Assembly: GCF_022682495.2 (NCBI RefSeq)
Contig: NC_071389.1
Location: forward strand, 9,415,199-9,479,198
Length of the DNA: 64,000 bases
Source of the DNA: Desmodus rotundus
Lineage: Eukaryota; Chordata; Mammalia; Chiroptera; Phyllostomidae
Direction: 5' to 3'
Positions 47,448-58,700 of this stretch are shown piece after piece (the first letter of the stretch is position 1; each line of letters begins with the position of its first letter). The notes beneath the pieces are model-generated. The model searched no databases. It was not told where the DNA came from and saw only the letters and a list, made by a program, of their open reading frames with translations. The position numbers and the translations under genes were made by a program.

Positions 47448-48000
47448 GCCCCTTCCCCACTGGTGGCCAGGGCAGGGGAGATGCCTCCTCTCCAGAACAA
47501 TCCACCCAAGGGCCTGAGCGTGTGAGGGCCCCCAGAGCTCAAATGAGGGTGAGGAGGACCCGGGCTGGCAGTTCTGAGAGGCGGAGACTCCAGTGCCAGG
47601 CTAGACCTGGTACCGGCTTCCTAGAATCATCGGAACCCCCCCCCCCCCCCCCGCCCCGCCATCTGTGGGCCCCACCTCAGTCCAGTGTCTCTCCCTGGAT
47701 GAGTCACTTCAGGTTGTACATGATCCTCGCTGCGTAGCTGAGCCGAAGCCAGGGGTCAGGGAGACCCTGTTGTCTATGGCCGGCCCTGGAACACAGGCTC
47801 ATGGGAAGGCGGAGGGGTGCCTGGGCCTTGGACAGGGGTCAGAGACCCAGGTCCCGCCCTGGCTTCCCAGAGGTCTCTTTGCCTTAGTTCAGAAGGTTTA
47901 TCAGGAAATTCCTCAGAGTTCAGAATCCCTGTATTTTTATACCTTTTTATAATGTTAACTGTTCAGAACTGTTTGTGTTTTTTATAACAAGACCCCATTT
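47448..48000 (+). other. CROCC: CROCC 3' UTR (end approximate)
   Basis: The untranslated region follows the TGA at 47445-47447. It contains a long C-run at about 47638-47653 and then an AT-rich end (TTTTTATAATG, TTTTTTATAACAAG) at about 47930-47990. No AATAAA or ATTAAA is present there, so cleavage may use a variant hexamer. The exact end is unknown. Confidence 0.55.
47638..47653 (+). repeat. CROCC: poly-C run in CROCC 3' UTR
   Basis: An unusually long uninterrupted C-run, followed at once by GCCCCGCC. Its length is likely variable or error-prone in sequencing. Confidence 0.8.
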
Positions 48001-49134
48001 TCTAGAAATGGTTTTGTACAGGTGTGTCCCTTTACTATCAATGTGCCTCGCCCACCTGGTAGATGGGAGGGGAGACAGGTAGGGCCTGGGGCAAGAGGGA
48101 TGGGTGCCCCACTGAGGGGCTCAGGGGGTGTGGTGCATAGGGAAGGCCTCCAGGGTCCAGGGCCACCCACCCCCTTTAACAGATGGGGCTTGGAGCCGTG
48201 AAAGAACCTGTACTGCTTGACTCTGTCCAGCTGAAGCTTTCTGGTCCCTTCCTCTGGCCCCTCCTCAGGGCGGGGCCCACGGTCTGGAGAGTGACCAGCC
48301 TCCCAGGCAGCTGGTGAACAAATGTAGGCCTGGGTGTGAATGTGGGGTCCTGCCCTGGCCCTGCGGGGTGAGCTTGGGCAGAGGCGCTTGGCCTGTCAGA
48401 GCCTCGGTGTGCTCATCTGCCAATGGGAACCTGCCCCACTGGCTGGTTAGGAGGGAAGTGCACGTGGACGGCGGTCAGTGTTGCCAGGAGAAACTAACTC
48501 CCCTCGTCTGTGGACTCCAGCAGAATCAGGGTCTGTACAGCTCTGCTGTGGATGCTCCCTCGGGTGGGTGACTCCATGCCTCTGGGCTTGGTTTCCCTGC
48601 TGGGAAGATGCCCACATGACTTGTACCCACCGCGGACCCCTGTTTGGAGGGTTAAATAGGATGGTGCAGGGCAGTCACGCAGAGCCTGGGCCCACGGGCC
48701 AGTCAGAGGTGCCATGTTGACTTGCCCTGTTTCTGCCCTCTGAACTGCACCAGCCCCGCTGCCTCCCGCCCAAGTCCTCGATCTCATCATCCACCTACCT
48801 TGACCTTCTGCCTCGTACCCTATATTTACCCTTACGCTTCCATACTGGTGGCCTCCTGCCTTGGCCTGCACCCCTCTGGTGACGGGGGATGGGCCCTGAC
48901 AACGAGAGAGCTGTAGTCCTGAGCCTTCTGCTTATGATGTAGCCCTGGGGTCAGCTGTCATGGCCAATCTCTTCGGCAGGTCAGAGCTGAAGTCGGTGGG
49001 TGGGGAGGCGGGGCTGGGACAGCAGAGGCAAAGAGCAGGTTGCTGGGACAGTCCCTTCCTGAGAGACCAGGAATCTCTGAGAGGACAGGCACTGGTGGAG
49101 GCACCTGGCCACCTGCTTTGTAGTCTGAAAAATG
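48001..49134. other. convergent CROCC/MFAP2 intergenic gap
   Basis: About 1.1 kb separates the probable CROCC 3' end from the MFAP2 poly(A) site. I see no exon-like coding segment, no recent SINE and no RNA gene, only unremarkable GC-rich sequence. Confidence 0.5.
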
Positions 49135-49135
49135 A

Positions 49136-49529
49136 CTGAATCTTTTGTAAAAACTTGTTTTTAATTTTGTATAAAACAGAGGTGTTCTATGCCCGGGGGC
49201 TGTAGGGAATCCAAGCAGACCAGCTGGGGCGAGGGGCATAGCCTACCTCGGGCTGGGGGGACTGTCCTCAGAGGGACTGAGAAGGCTCGTCGGAGGCCCA
49301 GGCCCCACTGAGAGGCCCTGGGGGGCTCCCTCCTGAGGGTGAAGACTGTGCAGTGGGGAGCCCCCACTGTGCCTCAAGGGTGGCCACAGGCTGGGGAGGG
49401 GCCTGAGACAACCCCTGGCCACAGTCCACTTTTTACCGAATGAAAGGGATGTCAGGCCGGGAAGGAAAGCACCAGGTCAGGTGGAGCCTGAGGGCCCCGG
49501 ATCTGAGGAGGGGACAGGGCTCAGGTACC
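49136..49529 (-). other. MFAP2: MFAP2 3' UTR
   Basis: About 0.4 kb of untranslated sequence follows the stop codon and ends soon after a poly(A) signal at 49160-49165. The exact cleavage site is inferred. Confidence 0.65.
49160..49165 (-). terminator. MFAP2: MFAP2 polyadenylation signal (ATTAAA)
   Basis: The plus strand reads TTTAAT, so the minus-strand transcript has ATTAAA, the commonest variant hexamer, about 370 nt past the stop codon. It is followed in the transcript by an A/T-rich stretch. No AATAAA is closer to the stop. Confidence 0.65.
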
Positions 49530-50188
49530 CTAGCAGCCCCCGCAGCTCCTGGCACAGGAGGCCGCCACAGACTGGCACAGGCCACTGCTGGCCATCACAC
49601 CACATTTGGAGAACTTGTCCCGACACAGGTCAGCTGTTGGGGGTGCAGAAAGGAGATGGGATCAGGGTGGGGCTGGGTGATGGGAACCACTCCCCATTCT
49701 GATTTCAGGGTGCCCTGGATGTGGCACCCGCATGTAACCTGTGTCCCATACACGTGGGCAGGCAGATGCACATGGAGTGAGCCGGGGCAGGGAGAGGGCG
49801 GCGGCGCAGGCTGCCTACCTCGGAGGAGTTCCTCGTGGGCACAGACTGTGCGGACACAGATCTCCTTATTGACGACGTACATTCGCCGGAGGCTGGGGGG
49901 ACAAGGCGGGGGGAGGGGTCAGCCCCACCGCCACCCAGCCCTGCCGGGAGAGCCCAGACAGGACTTGGTATTGGAGCCCTGGAGTCCCAACCCCCAGGCC
50001 AGGGCTCAACCAGGGTTGAACTCAGCTTCAGGATTCACTCTCTTTCCCCAAACTCCACCTGGGCCGGCTGGAGCTGCCCCCTCGGCCTGCCTGTGCTCAC
50101 CTGTAGAAGCAGACCTCGTTGAGACACTGTTTGCAGGGCTTGTGTATGGAGTAGAGGCGGGTGCACGGGTACTGCTCCTCACGGCAGT
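49530..50188 (-). CDS. MFAP2: MFAP2 coding exons 6-8: cysteine-rich matrix-binding domain
   Basis: These three exons encode the disulfide-rich C-terminal half. Readable blocks are DCREEQYPCTRLYSIHKPCK, NKEICVRTVCAHEELLRADL and CRDKFSKCGVMASSGLCQSV, ending in SCARSCGGC and TAG at 49530-49532. Thirteen cysteines can be counted, the number expected for MAGP-1. This domain anchors the protein to the matrix and binds fibrillin. Confidence 0.95.
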
Positions 50189-53134
50189 CTGGGTGACAGG
50201 CAGGATCAGACTGGGGGGCTGTGGCTTAGGGCCCAGAACTGGGGGGGAGGGTAGCCCGTAACCTTGCCCACCAGAGACTGGCCCATAACACACACCAACA
50301 CCACAGACACACGCGCAATATATGCATCACACACAGTGCTGCTGGCACTGAGGCTGCCTGGTTTTATACAGTGTATTTCCACACCTACAACTTCACAACC
50401 ACACTCAGAAGCATGCACTCAAACACACATACATTCAAACACAAATCCACACCCACACACGGTCACAGTCATCCACACCACCCTCACAGACACGCACACT
50501 GCCACACTGAGCTCACAAGGGTCAGACGGGATCCCTCATAGCCTTGTTCTCTCAGGCTCTTGGCTGGGGCAGCCTGGGCTTTCTGCTCCCTCCTCACCTG
50601 CCTGCCAGCACACTCCCTGCCCCCAGGGTCTGGAAGGGGAGGGCCCCTCCCAAGCCTGCAGCCAACTCAGCCTCCAGCCAGGCCCAGGGGGGCAGGGGGA
50701 TCTCCCAGAGCTGCCCATGGGGCCCTGGGTTGGCAGCCTTAAAGCAGGGGCACCTCAGCAAGCCCCCCATCCTACCACCCACCTGGGCAAAGGCCCAGGG
50801 CCTGGCAGTCTGTCCTACCAGCGTCCCGCCCCACTCCACCCCAACCTCAGGGGCTATGCCTGTTTCTCTGGCTGCCAGGAAATCTCTTACCAAGAGGCCC
50901 GGGCTCTGTGGGCTCCGTCTCCACGTTTCCTGGCTCTGGTGTCGGGAGAGGGGCAGGCAGAGGCCACTGAGAGAGGCCAACTCAGGGCAGGGTTTGGTCC
51001 CCTCTCCCAGCCCCGGCACAGACCCCGCCACCCCCAGGGCTGACCTTGGGGCTTACCAAAGGTGGGGGCTGGGATGACTTCCTGCTGGACTTGCTGCTGA
51101 GACTGGAACTGGAACTGCTCCTCCGAGGGCCGAGGCGTGGCCTCTGCACAGGACGTGGTAAGGGGTCTTCCTGCCCTGCCCCACACGCCACCCATCTGCC
51201 CAGGTGTCTGCCCACCCTATGCAGCTCCCGCCCTTTACCTTGGTAATCATAGTAGTCCGGGGTGTCTGCAAACAAAGGTGAATGCGGAGCTGGTGAGGGG
51301 CCAGCTGGCTCCCAGCTCCAGGGGCAGAGAAGGTCCCAGCTGAGCCAGGGGGGACCCCCTCCACCCCACCCTGATTCCCATCACCTAACCCCACTGGGTC
51401 TCTGGCTGAGCCTTTGCACATTTGGGGAGCCAGGACTTGATGACATGGCAGGGCTGGGAGGGACCAGTGGGGGGACAAGGCCTTACCGATCTGGTCACCG
51501 TAATGGGTGTACTGGACGTGGTCTGGGAATGGCGGCAGTGGGTCCAGGTCATATTGCCCCTGAGCCAGCAGGCCTGCTGTGGGGAGACAAAGCAATAGGG
51601 GGTGCCCCATAGGGACAGCAGGGGTGGGAGCAGCTCCTGGAGAGGCAGGCCTGTAAAACCCTAAGATCCTACAATGAGATTCTTAGACCCTCAGGATGCA
51701 AACGCATCCCTCAACCGTTAAGGCCCTTGTTCTTGGTCCTGTGTCCCCTGGCTGACCTCGTCCTGCCCATTCCGCACCCCTCCCCCCATGCTGGCATCCT
51801 GGCCATTCCTGGAACTCGGCACTCTCTTGTCTGTCCCGGGGCCTTGGCACCTGACTCCCTAGGCCTGTAATCCTGGTCACCTTCTTCAGGTCTCAAGATT
51901 TCAGCCCTGCTGAGAGGCTCTCGCTGGCCTACCTCCTGCTGTTCTCACCCTCCTGGGATTTCCATCCTAGGGCTCCGCACACTCCAGGTTATCAACACAG
52001 CCCTCTGGCGGCACCACGAGGGCGGGGCTTGTCTGCCTGGTTCATCACAGTATCTATCCCCAGGGCCCCGCCAAGGGTAATAGTGGAAAATTGTAACGGT
52101 GAAAAATCATGACCCACCCCACTATGTTTTGACATCGTTTCTGTAAGTGCTGACTCTGACTAATACACAGTTTGTAGATGAACAGCATGTTTGTCTAAGA
52201 ATCCTAGGAACTAACTTTGAAAGGTACAGACCCTGACCTTCAGGCATCCCAGCTCCAGGAGATTTGCTGACCTACAACCATGGAGCCGGGATGATGTGAA
52301 TCCAGGCTGGTTAAACCAGGTGCTGCACACCGGACCGTCGCTTGCCGTGTCGGAATACACCGTGCTCCTCTGCACAGAGCTTTGCAACCCCCTCCCTTGA
52401 TCTCTGTCTGTTCCCCTCTCCCTCCTTATAAAAACCTCTGCCTCCACTGAGATGTGGAGCTGCACTTTGAGACACGAGTCCCCCTTCTTCCAGATGCCCA
52501 GCATCTGCAAATAAACTGATTTCCTTTACATCAGCACCTGCCTCTCAAGTACTGGCTCTCGCAGCGGCAGGCAGCCGGCCCTGCATTTGGTCACACTGAT
52601 GCCTGGCACAGAATAGAAGCTCACCAGATAGCTGTTCAGTGATGCACGTTGGACCTGGCAGGGCCTTTTCATCCCCATTGATAACTTCTCACTTGACAAC
52701 CAGGGACCCCTCTAAGGTCCAGACTGTATAGGGTGGTGGAGCCCCAAATGGGCCTAGACTCCCTGCCTTTGGTACCCTCAACTCCCTACACATCAGCTCC
52801 TGGGAGGGTGACTGAGTGAGTGGAAAAGTGTGGCCTTCTGCGCCTGGGTGTGCTCACTCTGCAGAACCCTGCCTGTCTGCTGCCATGGAGGGTGGGGTGA
52901 GAGCCCAGGAAGTGCCTCAGACCCTGGGAGGGGCTGGCTAGTCCAGTCTGTGGTCCAGGAGGCAGGAGGCTCTGGGACATGGGGACCTGAGTCCTGGCCA
53001 TCAGGCACAATGAAGACCCACTGCCGTCTCCCTCCCCCACACCCTCACTCTCACCCACATAAGGGGACCCCCCAAGCCACCTCCATGAGCCACTTACCAG
53101 GCAGGAAAAGCAGGAAGAGGTAGGCAGCTCTCAT
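49530..53134 (-). CDS. MFAP2: MFAP2, microfibril-associated protein 2 (MAGP-1), complete
   Basis: MAGP-1 is a secreted glycoprotein that binds fibrillin and tropoelastin and forms part of extracellular 10-12 nm microfibrils. Coding exons, in transcript order on the minus strand: 53134-53098, 51576-51487, 51265-51239, 51143-51057, 50935-50891, 50188-50101, 49892-49819, 49633-49530. All are GT-AG and in phase, giving 552 nt or 183 codons plus TAG, the same length as human. The N terminus is a hydrophobic signal peptide (MRAAYLFLLFLPAGLLAQ). An acidic, Tyr/Gln/Pro-rich segment follows (QYDLDPLPPFPDHVQYTHY, then DYYDYQ), and the C-terminal half holds 13 cysteines. The gene runs tail to tail with CROCC and in the same direction as ATP13A2. 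Confidence 0.98.
50283..50520 (-). repeat. CA-rich low-complexity tract in an MFAP2 intron
   Basis: Many CACAC words spread over about 240 nt between two MFAP2 coding exons (50891 and 50188). No exon is visible within it. Confidence 0.6.
50891..53134 (-). CDS. MFAP2: MFAP2 coding exons 1-5: signal peptide and acidic Gln/Tyr-rich domain
   Basis: The first coding exon (37 nt) encodes most of the signal peptide; the remainder is in the next exon, which runs into the mature N terminus at the conserved QGQYDLDPLPPFPDH. The 27-nt exon encodes TPDYYDYQ. In this family such tyrosines flanked by acidic residues can be sulfated, and glutamines in the QFQFQSQQQVQQE segment (51057-51143) can act in transglutaminase cross-linking. 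These five exons end in phase 1, so cassette skipping of exons 2-5 would keep the frame. Confidence 0.95.
52088..52572 (+). repeat. candidate solo LTR in an MFAP2 intron
   Basis: This block interrupts what looks like an L2 3' end (CAGTATCTATCCCCAGGGCC before it, GATGCCTGGCACAGAATAGA after it). It has LTR-like signals in order: TATAAAA at 52427-52433 and AATAAA at 52510-52515. No retroviral coding sequence adjoins it. It lies antisense to MFAP2, between its first two coding exons. The edges are approximate because I found no convincing target duplication. Confidence 0.5.
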
Positions 53135-53172
53135 GGCTACTGGGTGAAGCGGGCTGGGCTGATGTCAGACAG
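53098..53172 (-). other. MFAP2: MFAP2 exon with 5' UTR tail and start codon
   Basis: A good acceptor (CTTCTCCCAG) ends at 53173 on the minus strand, so this exon has 38 nt of leader before the ATG at 53134-53132. The ATG has A at +4 and G at -3. The donor is CCTG|GTAAGT. Confidence 0.8.
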
Positions 53173-54200
53173 CTGGGAGAAGGGAGGGGTCAGACAGTAT
53201 CCCAGGCCCACTGACCCAGGACTGCTGAGCCCACCTCCGCTCCCCAAATTCAGCCTGGAGAAGGAGTCACTGGAATAGAAGCCGTGCACAGGGAGGGCCC
53301 AGAGTCTGGGGAGGGAACTGCTTTGAAGGGACATGTGCTGTCCCTGATGGTTCACTGAGGGTTCAAGCCCTGAGGCACAAGGCCTCCAATGTGGCCCCAG
53401 GGCTGATGGAGAGCAGACCCTACCTTCCCAGCTCAGTCAGGGGATATTTCTAACCCCCTCCCAGCCCTGACCTTACTCTTACTCTCCTTTTCCACCACCA
53501 CACCCAGCTCTGGTTCAGCACCTCCCCAGGTGCCCAATACATACAGCATGTAAATCCCTGACCCTGGGGCCCATCCTTGGGACCCCCAGCCCTGTCCAGC
53601 CAACATCACAGCCCACTCAGTGGCATCTGCCAAACCCACCACCTGCTCCCAATTAGCCTCTGGGCCTTGAGCATCTTGCTCAGCAGGAAACCACATGCGT
53701 GCATAGGCCCCAGGGCCCCCGAAGGCGGCCAGGCCTGGGCAGGGCTCCCACCCCCAGAAGATTCCTCTCCTGCCAGGCCTCCCAAGACCTGGCCGTGCAT
53801 CAGACTCATGAGACTGTGGTCTATTTGTCTGCAGCAGCAGGAAACGCTTAGGGTGGAGTCTGAGGAGGGCTTCTCTGGCTCCTAGAAAGGCCGTGCTGGA
53901 GGGAACCATGATGTTGCCCTGCCTAGGGGTGCTGAACCCCCCGACATTGTATGAAAAGTGTTGTGTATGTAGTTTGGGGGGACAGAGCAGTGATCCATAG
54001 CTCTCACCGGGCTCTGGAAGTTTAAGAACTCCTGGCTGAGTCCAGCGTCCGGCTTCTGGCCCCACAGTGGACTTGGCAGAGTCTCCAGGTCCCCAGGTCC
54101 GGGCCCAGCTCAGTGGAGGGCAGCTGCAGACAAGTCAGCCTTCGGCTGGGAGGCCTGGGAAGGGGCCCACGGGCTCACTTACCCAGGAGCGCCCCCTCCC

Positions 54201-54257
54201 TGCCACAACACAAGGAGTTCTTCCCAACAGCTAACAACACAGGGAGTTCTTCCCAAC
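54201..54257 (+). repeat. two-copy tandem repeat upstream of MFAP2 coding exons
   Basis: The words AACACA followed by GGAGTTCTTCCCAACAG occur twice in direct tandem with few differences (unit about 28 nt). It lies in the probable first intron of MFAP2. Confidence 0.65.
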
Positions 54258-55039
54258 AGAAACCTAACTTTGATACATTTCCCCTGGGGGGAGTTTAGGG
54301 AGAAGGGAAGAAAAGAGGCAGAAGCAGGCATCTTGCCCTCTTTTTCCCCAGTCCTGAGACTTCTGTGACCCCTGCCCATCTCCTGCATTCACATCTCTCT
54401 TCCTCCCTGAACCCTCAGGGCAGCTGCACGAGGCGGGTGAGGACACTGAGGTGGGTGTGGGAGGTGAGACTCAGGACTCAAGCTGCCCCTCAGGCTGGGG
54501 ACATCTGGCTCCCCACAGCCCCATTCTGAACCCCCTTGGCCTCCCTCTGTTAAGGGAGGCTGAAAGACCTGGACCTCCTTCCTTGCAGCTCCCTGCAGGG
54601 CCACACTCTCCCATCCCCGTCCCCCCAGGGCTGGTAGCAGCCAGGCTCAGTGGGGCTGTCTGCACCAGGAGGAGGCCCTGAGTCGGGGCGGGCCTAAGGG
54701 GTGTATGAGTGGGCACCTCTGTCTGTCTCCAAAGCCCCTCCTTGGCCTCTCAGCCCCCTGCACGGAGTCTAGTCTTTTCCTCCCCAGAAGGTCTGGCACC
54801 CAGGCCCACGCTTCTTGGGCAAAGGGTCCTCTAGGGCAAGGGTAGTGATCGTAAAGAGGAGAGTCCCGTGGGAGTAATGAATTGACCCAGGGAACAGCTG
54901 CGAGCACTTCTAGCCTACGGATTTCAGGGGTGTAGGGGAGACCTAGGACCTGCCGCAGCCGCAGCTCGCTCCCCTCTGCGTTCCTCGTGGGATGGGGACA
55001 AGCGGGGCCTTCCCAGAGCCTCCTGCCAACCCTCCCTCG

Positions 55040-55720
55040 GAGGGAGGCGCTGCGGAGGCCGGGCTGGGGTCCGGCGGGAGGAAACCAGATGTTGCGGCCC
55101 GCACAGCTGGGAACAATCAGTCGCGGCGGGCGCGCTCTCCGGGTCTCTGATCTTCCTTTGTCTCTCCGCGACTCGGGGCTCCCGCCGCACACCCCCACCC
55201 CACCCGCCACATTCCAACCTCCCAGGGAGAACAAAAGCCGCCCCCAGCCTCGACGCCCCCACTTCTGGCTCCCCCCAAACTCAGGCTCCTCTCCCTTCCC
55301 GGCTTGCGTCCTCCCTCAGAGCGATCCCAAACTTTCCAAGTGGCCTCTTAGCATCTGCTCAGACGGCCAGGGTTCGGGGACACTGGCAGTCGTCCCCACG
55401 GCCGGGGACACGCGGAGACACGCAGAGCCCCGCACCGCCCCCTGCCCGCGGCCCGGGTCCCGCGAGCGCTGCCCGCGGAGTCCCGCAGCCAGGCTCTCGC
55501 CTACCTGGCCGGGTCACTCAGCTCCGAGTCCGCCCGCCGGAGCCGCCCCTTTGCCCGCTGCGAGCCCCGCTCCGGGCCCCCGACGGGCCGGCGCCCGCCC
55601 TCCAGCCCTGGATCCGCTGGGTCCTAACGCGAGAGCCACCGTTAGGGCCGCCGCACCGGCTCCTGGGGGCGGACCTGGGGTGGGGGGCGCCCGCGGAGCC
55701 ATCGTCGAGTCTGCCCAGCA
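55040..55720 (-). promoter_or_regulatory. MFAP2: CpG island, probable MFAP2 promoter and non-coding exon 1
   Basis: This GC-rich, CpG-dense block lies about 2-2.5 kb upstream of the MFAP2 start codon. On the minus strand a good donor, GGCCAG|GTAGGC, falls at 55505/55504, so non-coding exon 1 may end at 55505 and splice to 53172. The human gene also has a non-coding first exon. The transcription start cannot be read directly. Confidence 0.55.
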
Positions 55721-56079
55721 CTCCTACTGTGCAGAACGTCTGCTCCTCGTCTCCGCATCGCTTCTGGCCGGCAGTCTGTGATGAGGTGGGTGAGACAGAC
55801 GAGTTGCCCCATTGTACGGAGGGAGGAAACCAAGGCTCATAAAGGGCTTCACCCAGGGCCGCTCAGCTGGAAGTAAGCCTTGCGTTCCCCTCTGGCTTCT
55901 CCCAGCTTCAAGGACACCCTCTCTGGCCTGATTTTCCTCCTGCCTGTCTGGCTGCACCTTCTAGGTCTTCTTAGTCATCTCTGGGCTGCTACTGGCTTCC
56001 ATAACCAGCATTTCTTTCAGGCCTCGGGCTCCAGCCTACAGGGCCTGGCCCACAAATGTCCCCAAGACATACCATAGTC

Positions 56080-57055
56080 ATCAAGGATCCAAGTCCAAAT
56101 TCAGGACCTGGTGACCCTCCCCCAGGCCTGGCCCCAGAAGGTGTTCCCATTCGGTGGCCTCATAGTCCTTCCAGGACTCAGGTTTCTCCTGCCATCAGCC
56201 CCTGCATCCAACCCAGCACCCAGCCCCTCATTCTGCCTCCAAAGTATCTTTTGAGTCTGTCCATTGCCCCTATGGTGGTGTAAGCCACCACCATCTCTTT
56301 AAATTAAAAAAAAAAATTATTGATTTTGAGAGAGAGAGAGATCAGTTTGTTATTCCACTTATTGATGCATTCATTGGTTGATTCTTGTTCGTGCCCTGAC
56401 CAGGGATCAAACCCTCAACCTTAGTGTATCCGTACAATGCTCTAACCAATGACATACCCTGCCAGGGCTGCTATTACCATCTATTGCCTGGATTCTGTGA
56501 CAACCTCCAATCTGGGCCTTCCCAAGTGGGTCCTGCCCTTCCCGGCCCGCTTCAGACACTGGCCCCCTTCTACTTAAAGCCTCCACTCCTTTTCCCTGTA
56601 CCTAGGCTCAAGGTTTAGCTTCCTGGTGGCCCCCAAGAGCCCTACCCTTCATCCTGGTCTGGCTTTGCCTCTTCATTCCCTCCAGCCACGTGACCTTTTG
56701 GCATTCTTTCACTAAAGTCTTTTCTCTGCGGCCACAGGGCCTTTGCTCAAGGGTTTCTTCCTCCTGGAACATTGGTGAGGTCCACGTCCTTCTGGTTATA
56801 GCTCGAACCCTCCCTTCCTCAGAGGAGCCTTCCCTTTCTCCCTCCAAAGTCATGCTCCAAAGCATCTTCTGCTTTGCTGCTCACAGCTGGCATGCTGGCA
56901 CACTCTCCTAGGTCTGTGGGATCATTTGATCAGCCTGTCAACCACATGAAGACAGGGACAAGGTCTGTTTTTGCTCATCCTCACATTTTGCTCATTAGGC
57001 ACAGTGCCTCGCTCAGCAGCTCTTCCGTGAACATTTGTGGAATGAATGAATGAAT
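56080..57055 (+). repeat. L2 LINE remnant interrupted by a SINE
   Basis: Two L2-like blocks flank the SINE at 56310-56468. The right block includes GAGGAGCCTTCCCTTTCTCC and the typical 3' tail TTTGTGGAATGAATGAATG. It lies between MFAP2 and ATP13A2. Confidence 0.6.
56310..56468 (-). mobile_element. second tRNA-derived SINE subfamily, nested in an L2 copy
   Basis: The A-rich tail and GAGAGAGA run are followed by a body with GTGCCCTGACCAGGGATCAA and end in CTGCCAGGGC. The body differs from the other seven SINEs, so it is a distinct and probably older subfamily. L2-derived sequence resumes on both sides. Confidence 0.75.
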
Positions 57056-57301
57056 GTACACTGGATTCTTCTCAGAGACTGGCCGGGTGGCGGGATGCAG
57101 GTGCCCCGCCTCTGGGGCAGTCCTCAGCCCTGCCTGGTCCTGGGAGCCCGGGTCTGCGGCAGGGGGCTCCAGCTGGTGGGGCGGGGGGGATTGGCATGCC
57201 CCCTTGATTCAGGCCCTCACCATCAGGTCTCCTCGCCAGGCCCTGCTCCCCACAACTGCCTATCTCTTGGACTTTGAATCCTATTAGGCAGGAAGTAAAT
57301 A

Positions 57302-57823
57302 CAGCAGTCACCCCTTATCTGTGGTTTTGCTTTCCGCAGTTTCAGTTACCCACGGAACTCTGAGGCCTGAAAATATTTAATAGAAAATTCCAGAAGTAAA
57401 CAATTTATACGTTTTCAGTTGCACACCGTTCCAAGTAGCGTGATGAAATCTCAAATCATCTCCGTCCGGCCGGACGTGAGTCACCCCTTTGTCCAGAGTA
57501 TCCACGCTGCACGTGCTCTGAGCCCGTTAGTCACTTGGTAGCCATCTCTGTCACCTGGGAGTTATCTGTCACGGTACCGCAGTACTTGCGTTCAAGTAAC
57601 CCTTATTTTACTTCCTAATGCCACATTCACATAACTCTTACTATGGCATGTCAATCGTTCTAGTTTGTTATCGTTAATTTCTGACTGTGCCCGATTTATA
57701 ATTAAACTTTGTCACATGTATGTCGAGGAAAAAACAGTGTATATAGGGCCTGGTGCTGTCCGCGGTTCCAGGACCCGCTGGCAGTATTGGAGTGTGTCCC
57801 CTGTGTGTACACGGGGACTGCTG
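57302..57823 (+). mobile_element. Tigger1/MER2-like DNA transposon remnant
   Basis: Both inverted ends are present: CAGCAGTCACCCCTTATC on the left and, inverted, CAGCAGTCCCCGTG on the right, with TA flanks at 57300-57301 and 57824-57825. The interior (GCAGTTTCAGTTACCCACGG, TCAAGTAACCCTTATTTTAC) is the non-autonomous Tigger/MER2 type. There is no transposase gene. Confidence 0.75.
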
Positions 57824-58677
57824 TACATCCCAGCGTCATCCGTTCCCCAGTGCTGGTCTGTGAAATGAATATCTGCCACTTGCCTCCCCAGTGTCGATCA
57901 CAGATCAGCAGGGGCTCTTGTCACCTATAGTGCTACAGGCCCCATGGGCCAGCCCCGCCCCCTGTGCCCTCCCTTATCGCTTCACTGCTACCAGGCACAA
58001 TACCACTAGGGTAGGAGAGGAAACAGCCTGGCAGGAGTCCTGCCCCCTACTCTTGACAAAAGGGGGAAACTGAGGCCCCAAAGCTGCATACTCTAGTGTC
58101 CTGGCTTCCAGATCCTCTTTGCTGCTCCTACCCATGCCCCAGGCCCTAAGGACCCAAGCAGAGGGGTGGTTATTTGGGGAGGGGTAGTGGGTGTGAGTGC
58201 TCTTTAGAGATCTGCCCCTCCCCCGACTGTCCTGTCTCTGTCCCAGGCTACAAGCTGCACACAGGCAAAGGCCATCTTTCGTTCGCTGCCGCAGGCCCTC
58301 TGCCTGGCATATGACCACCCAATGAATGCATGAATCATTGGATAAGGGTGAAGGAGGGATTTGAACCCAGGCCTCTCACGGTGTCCTCTGACTCCCCTCG
58401 AACAGCAACCATCACCCCAAACTGTTACTGGCTTAGGGCTGAGAACCCAGCGCAGCTCCGTGGATGCACCTGATAGAGTTGCCTTCTCACAGCCACGTCC
58501 CTTGTCTTCAGTGTGATTCTACATCTACTGAGCTCTTACGGGGTCAGGGCTGGGGGTGACGCCGGGGCTTCCAGGAACGAGCTTGGTGGGGCCCTTGGGG
58601 GGCAGGAATCGGCCTTGTTTCCTGGTCTCCCCTGCCCAGCACAGAGGGGCCAGATGAGCATGCAGGGCTTCGCCACC

Positions 58678-58700
58678 GCGCACGGACGGGGACCGTGCGC
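58678..58700. repeat. GC-rich perfect inverted repeat
   Basis: GCGCACGG, a 7-nt loop, and CCGTGCGC form a perfect 8-bp stem. A direct repeat of TGGATTTCCG follows at about 58724 and 58739. It sits in a small CpG-rich patch between MFAP2 and ATP13A2. Confidence 0.6.

Noticed and set aside
49440..50261. 273-codon plus-strand open frame
   Set aside because: It is antisense to MFAP2 exons and introns and depends on their composition. The minus-strand exons give the real, family-matching product.
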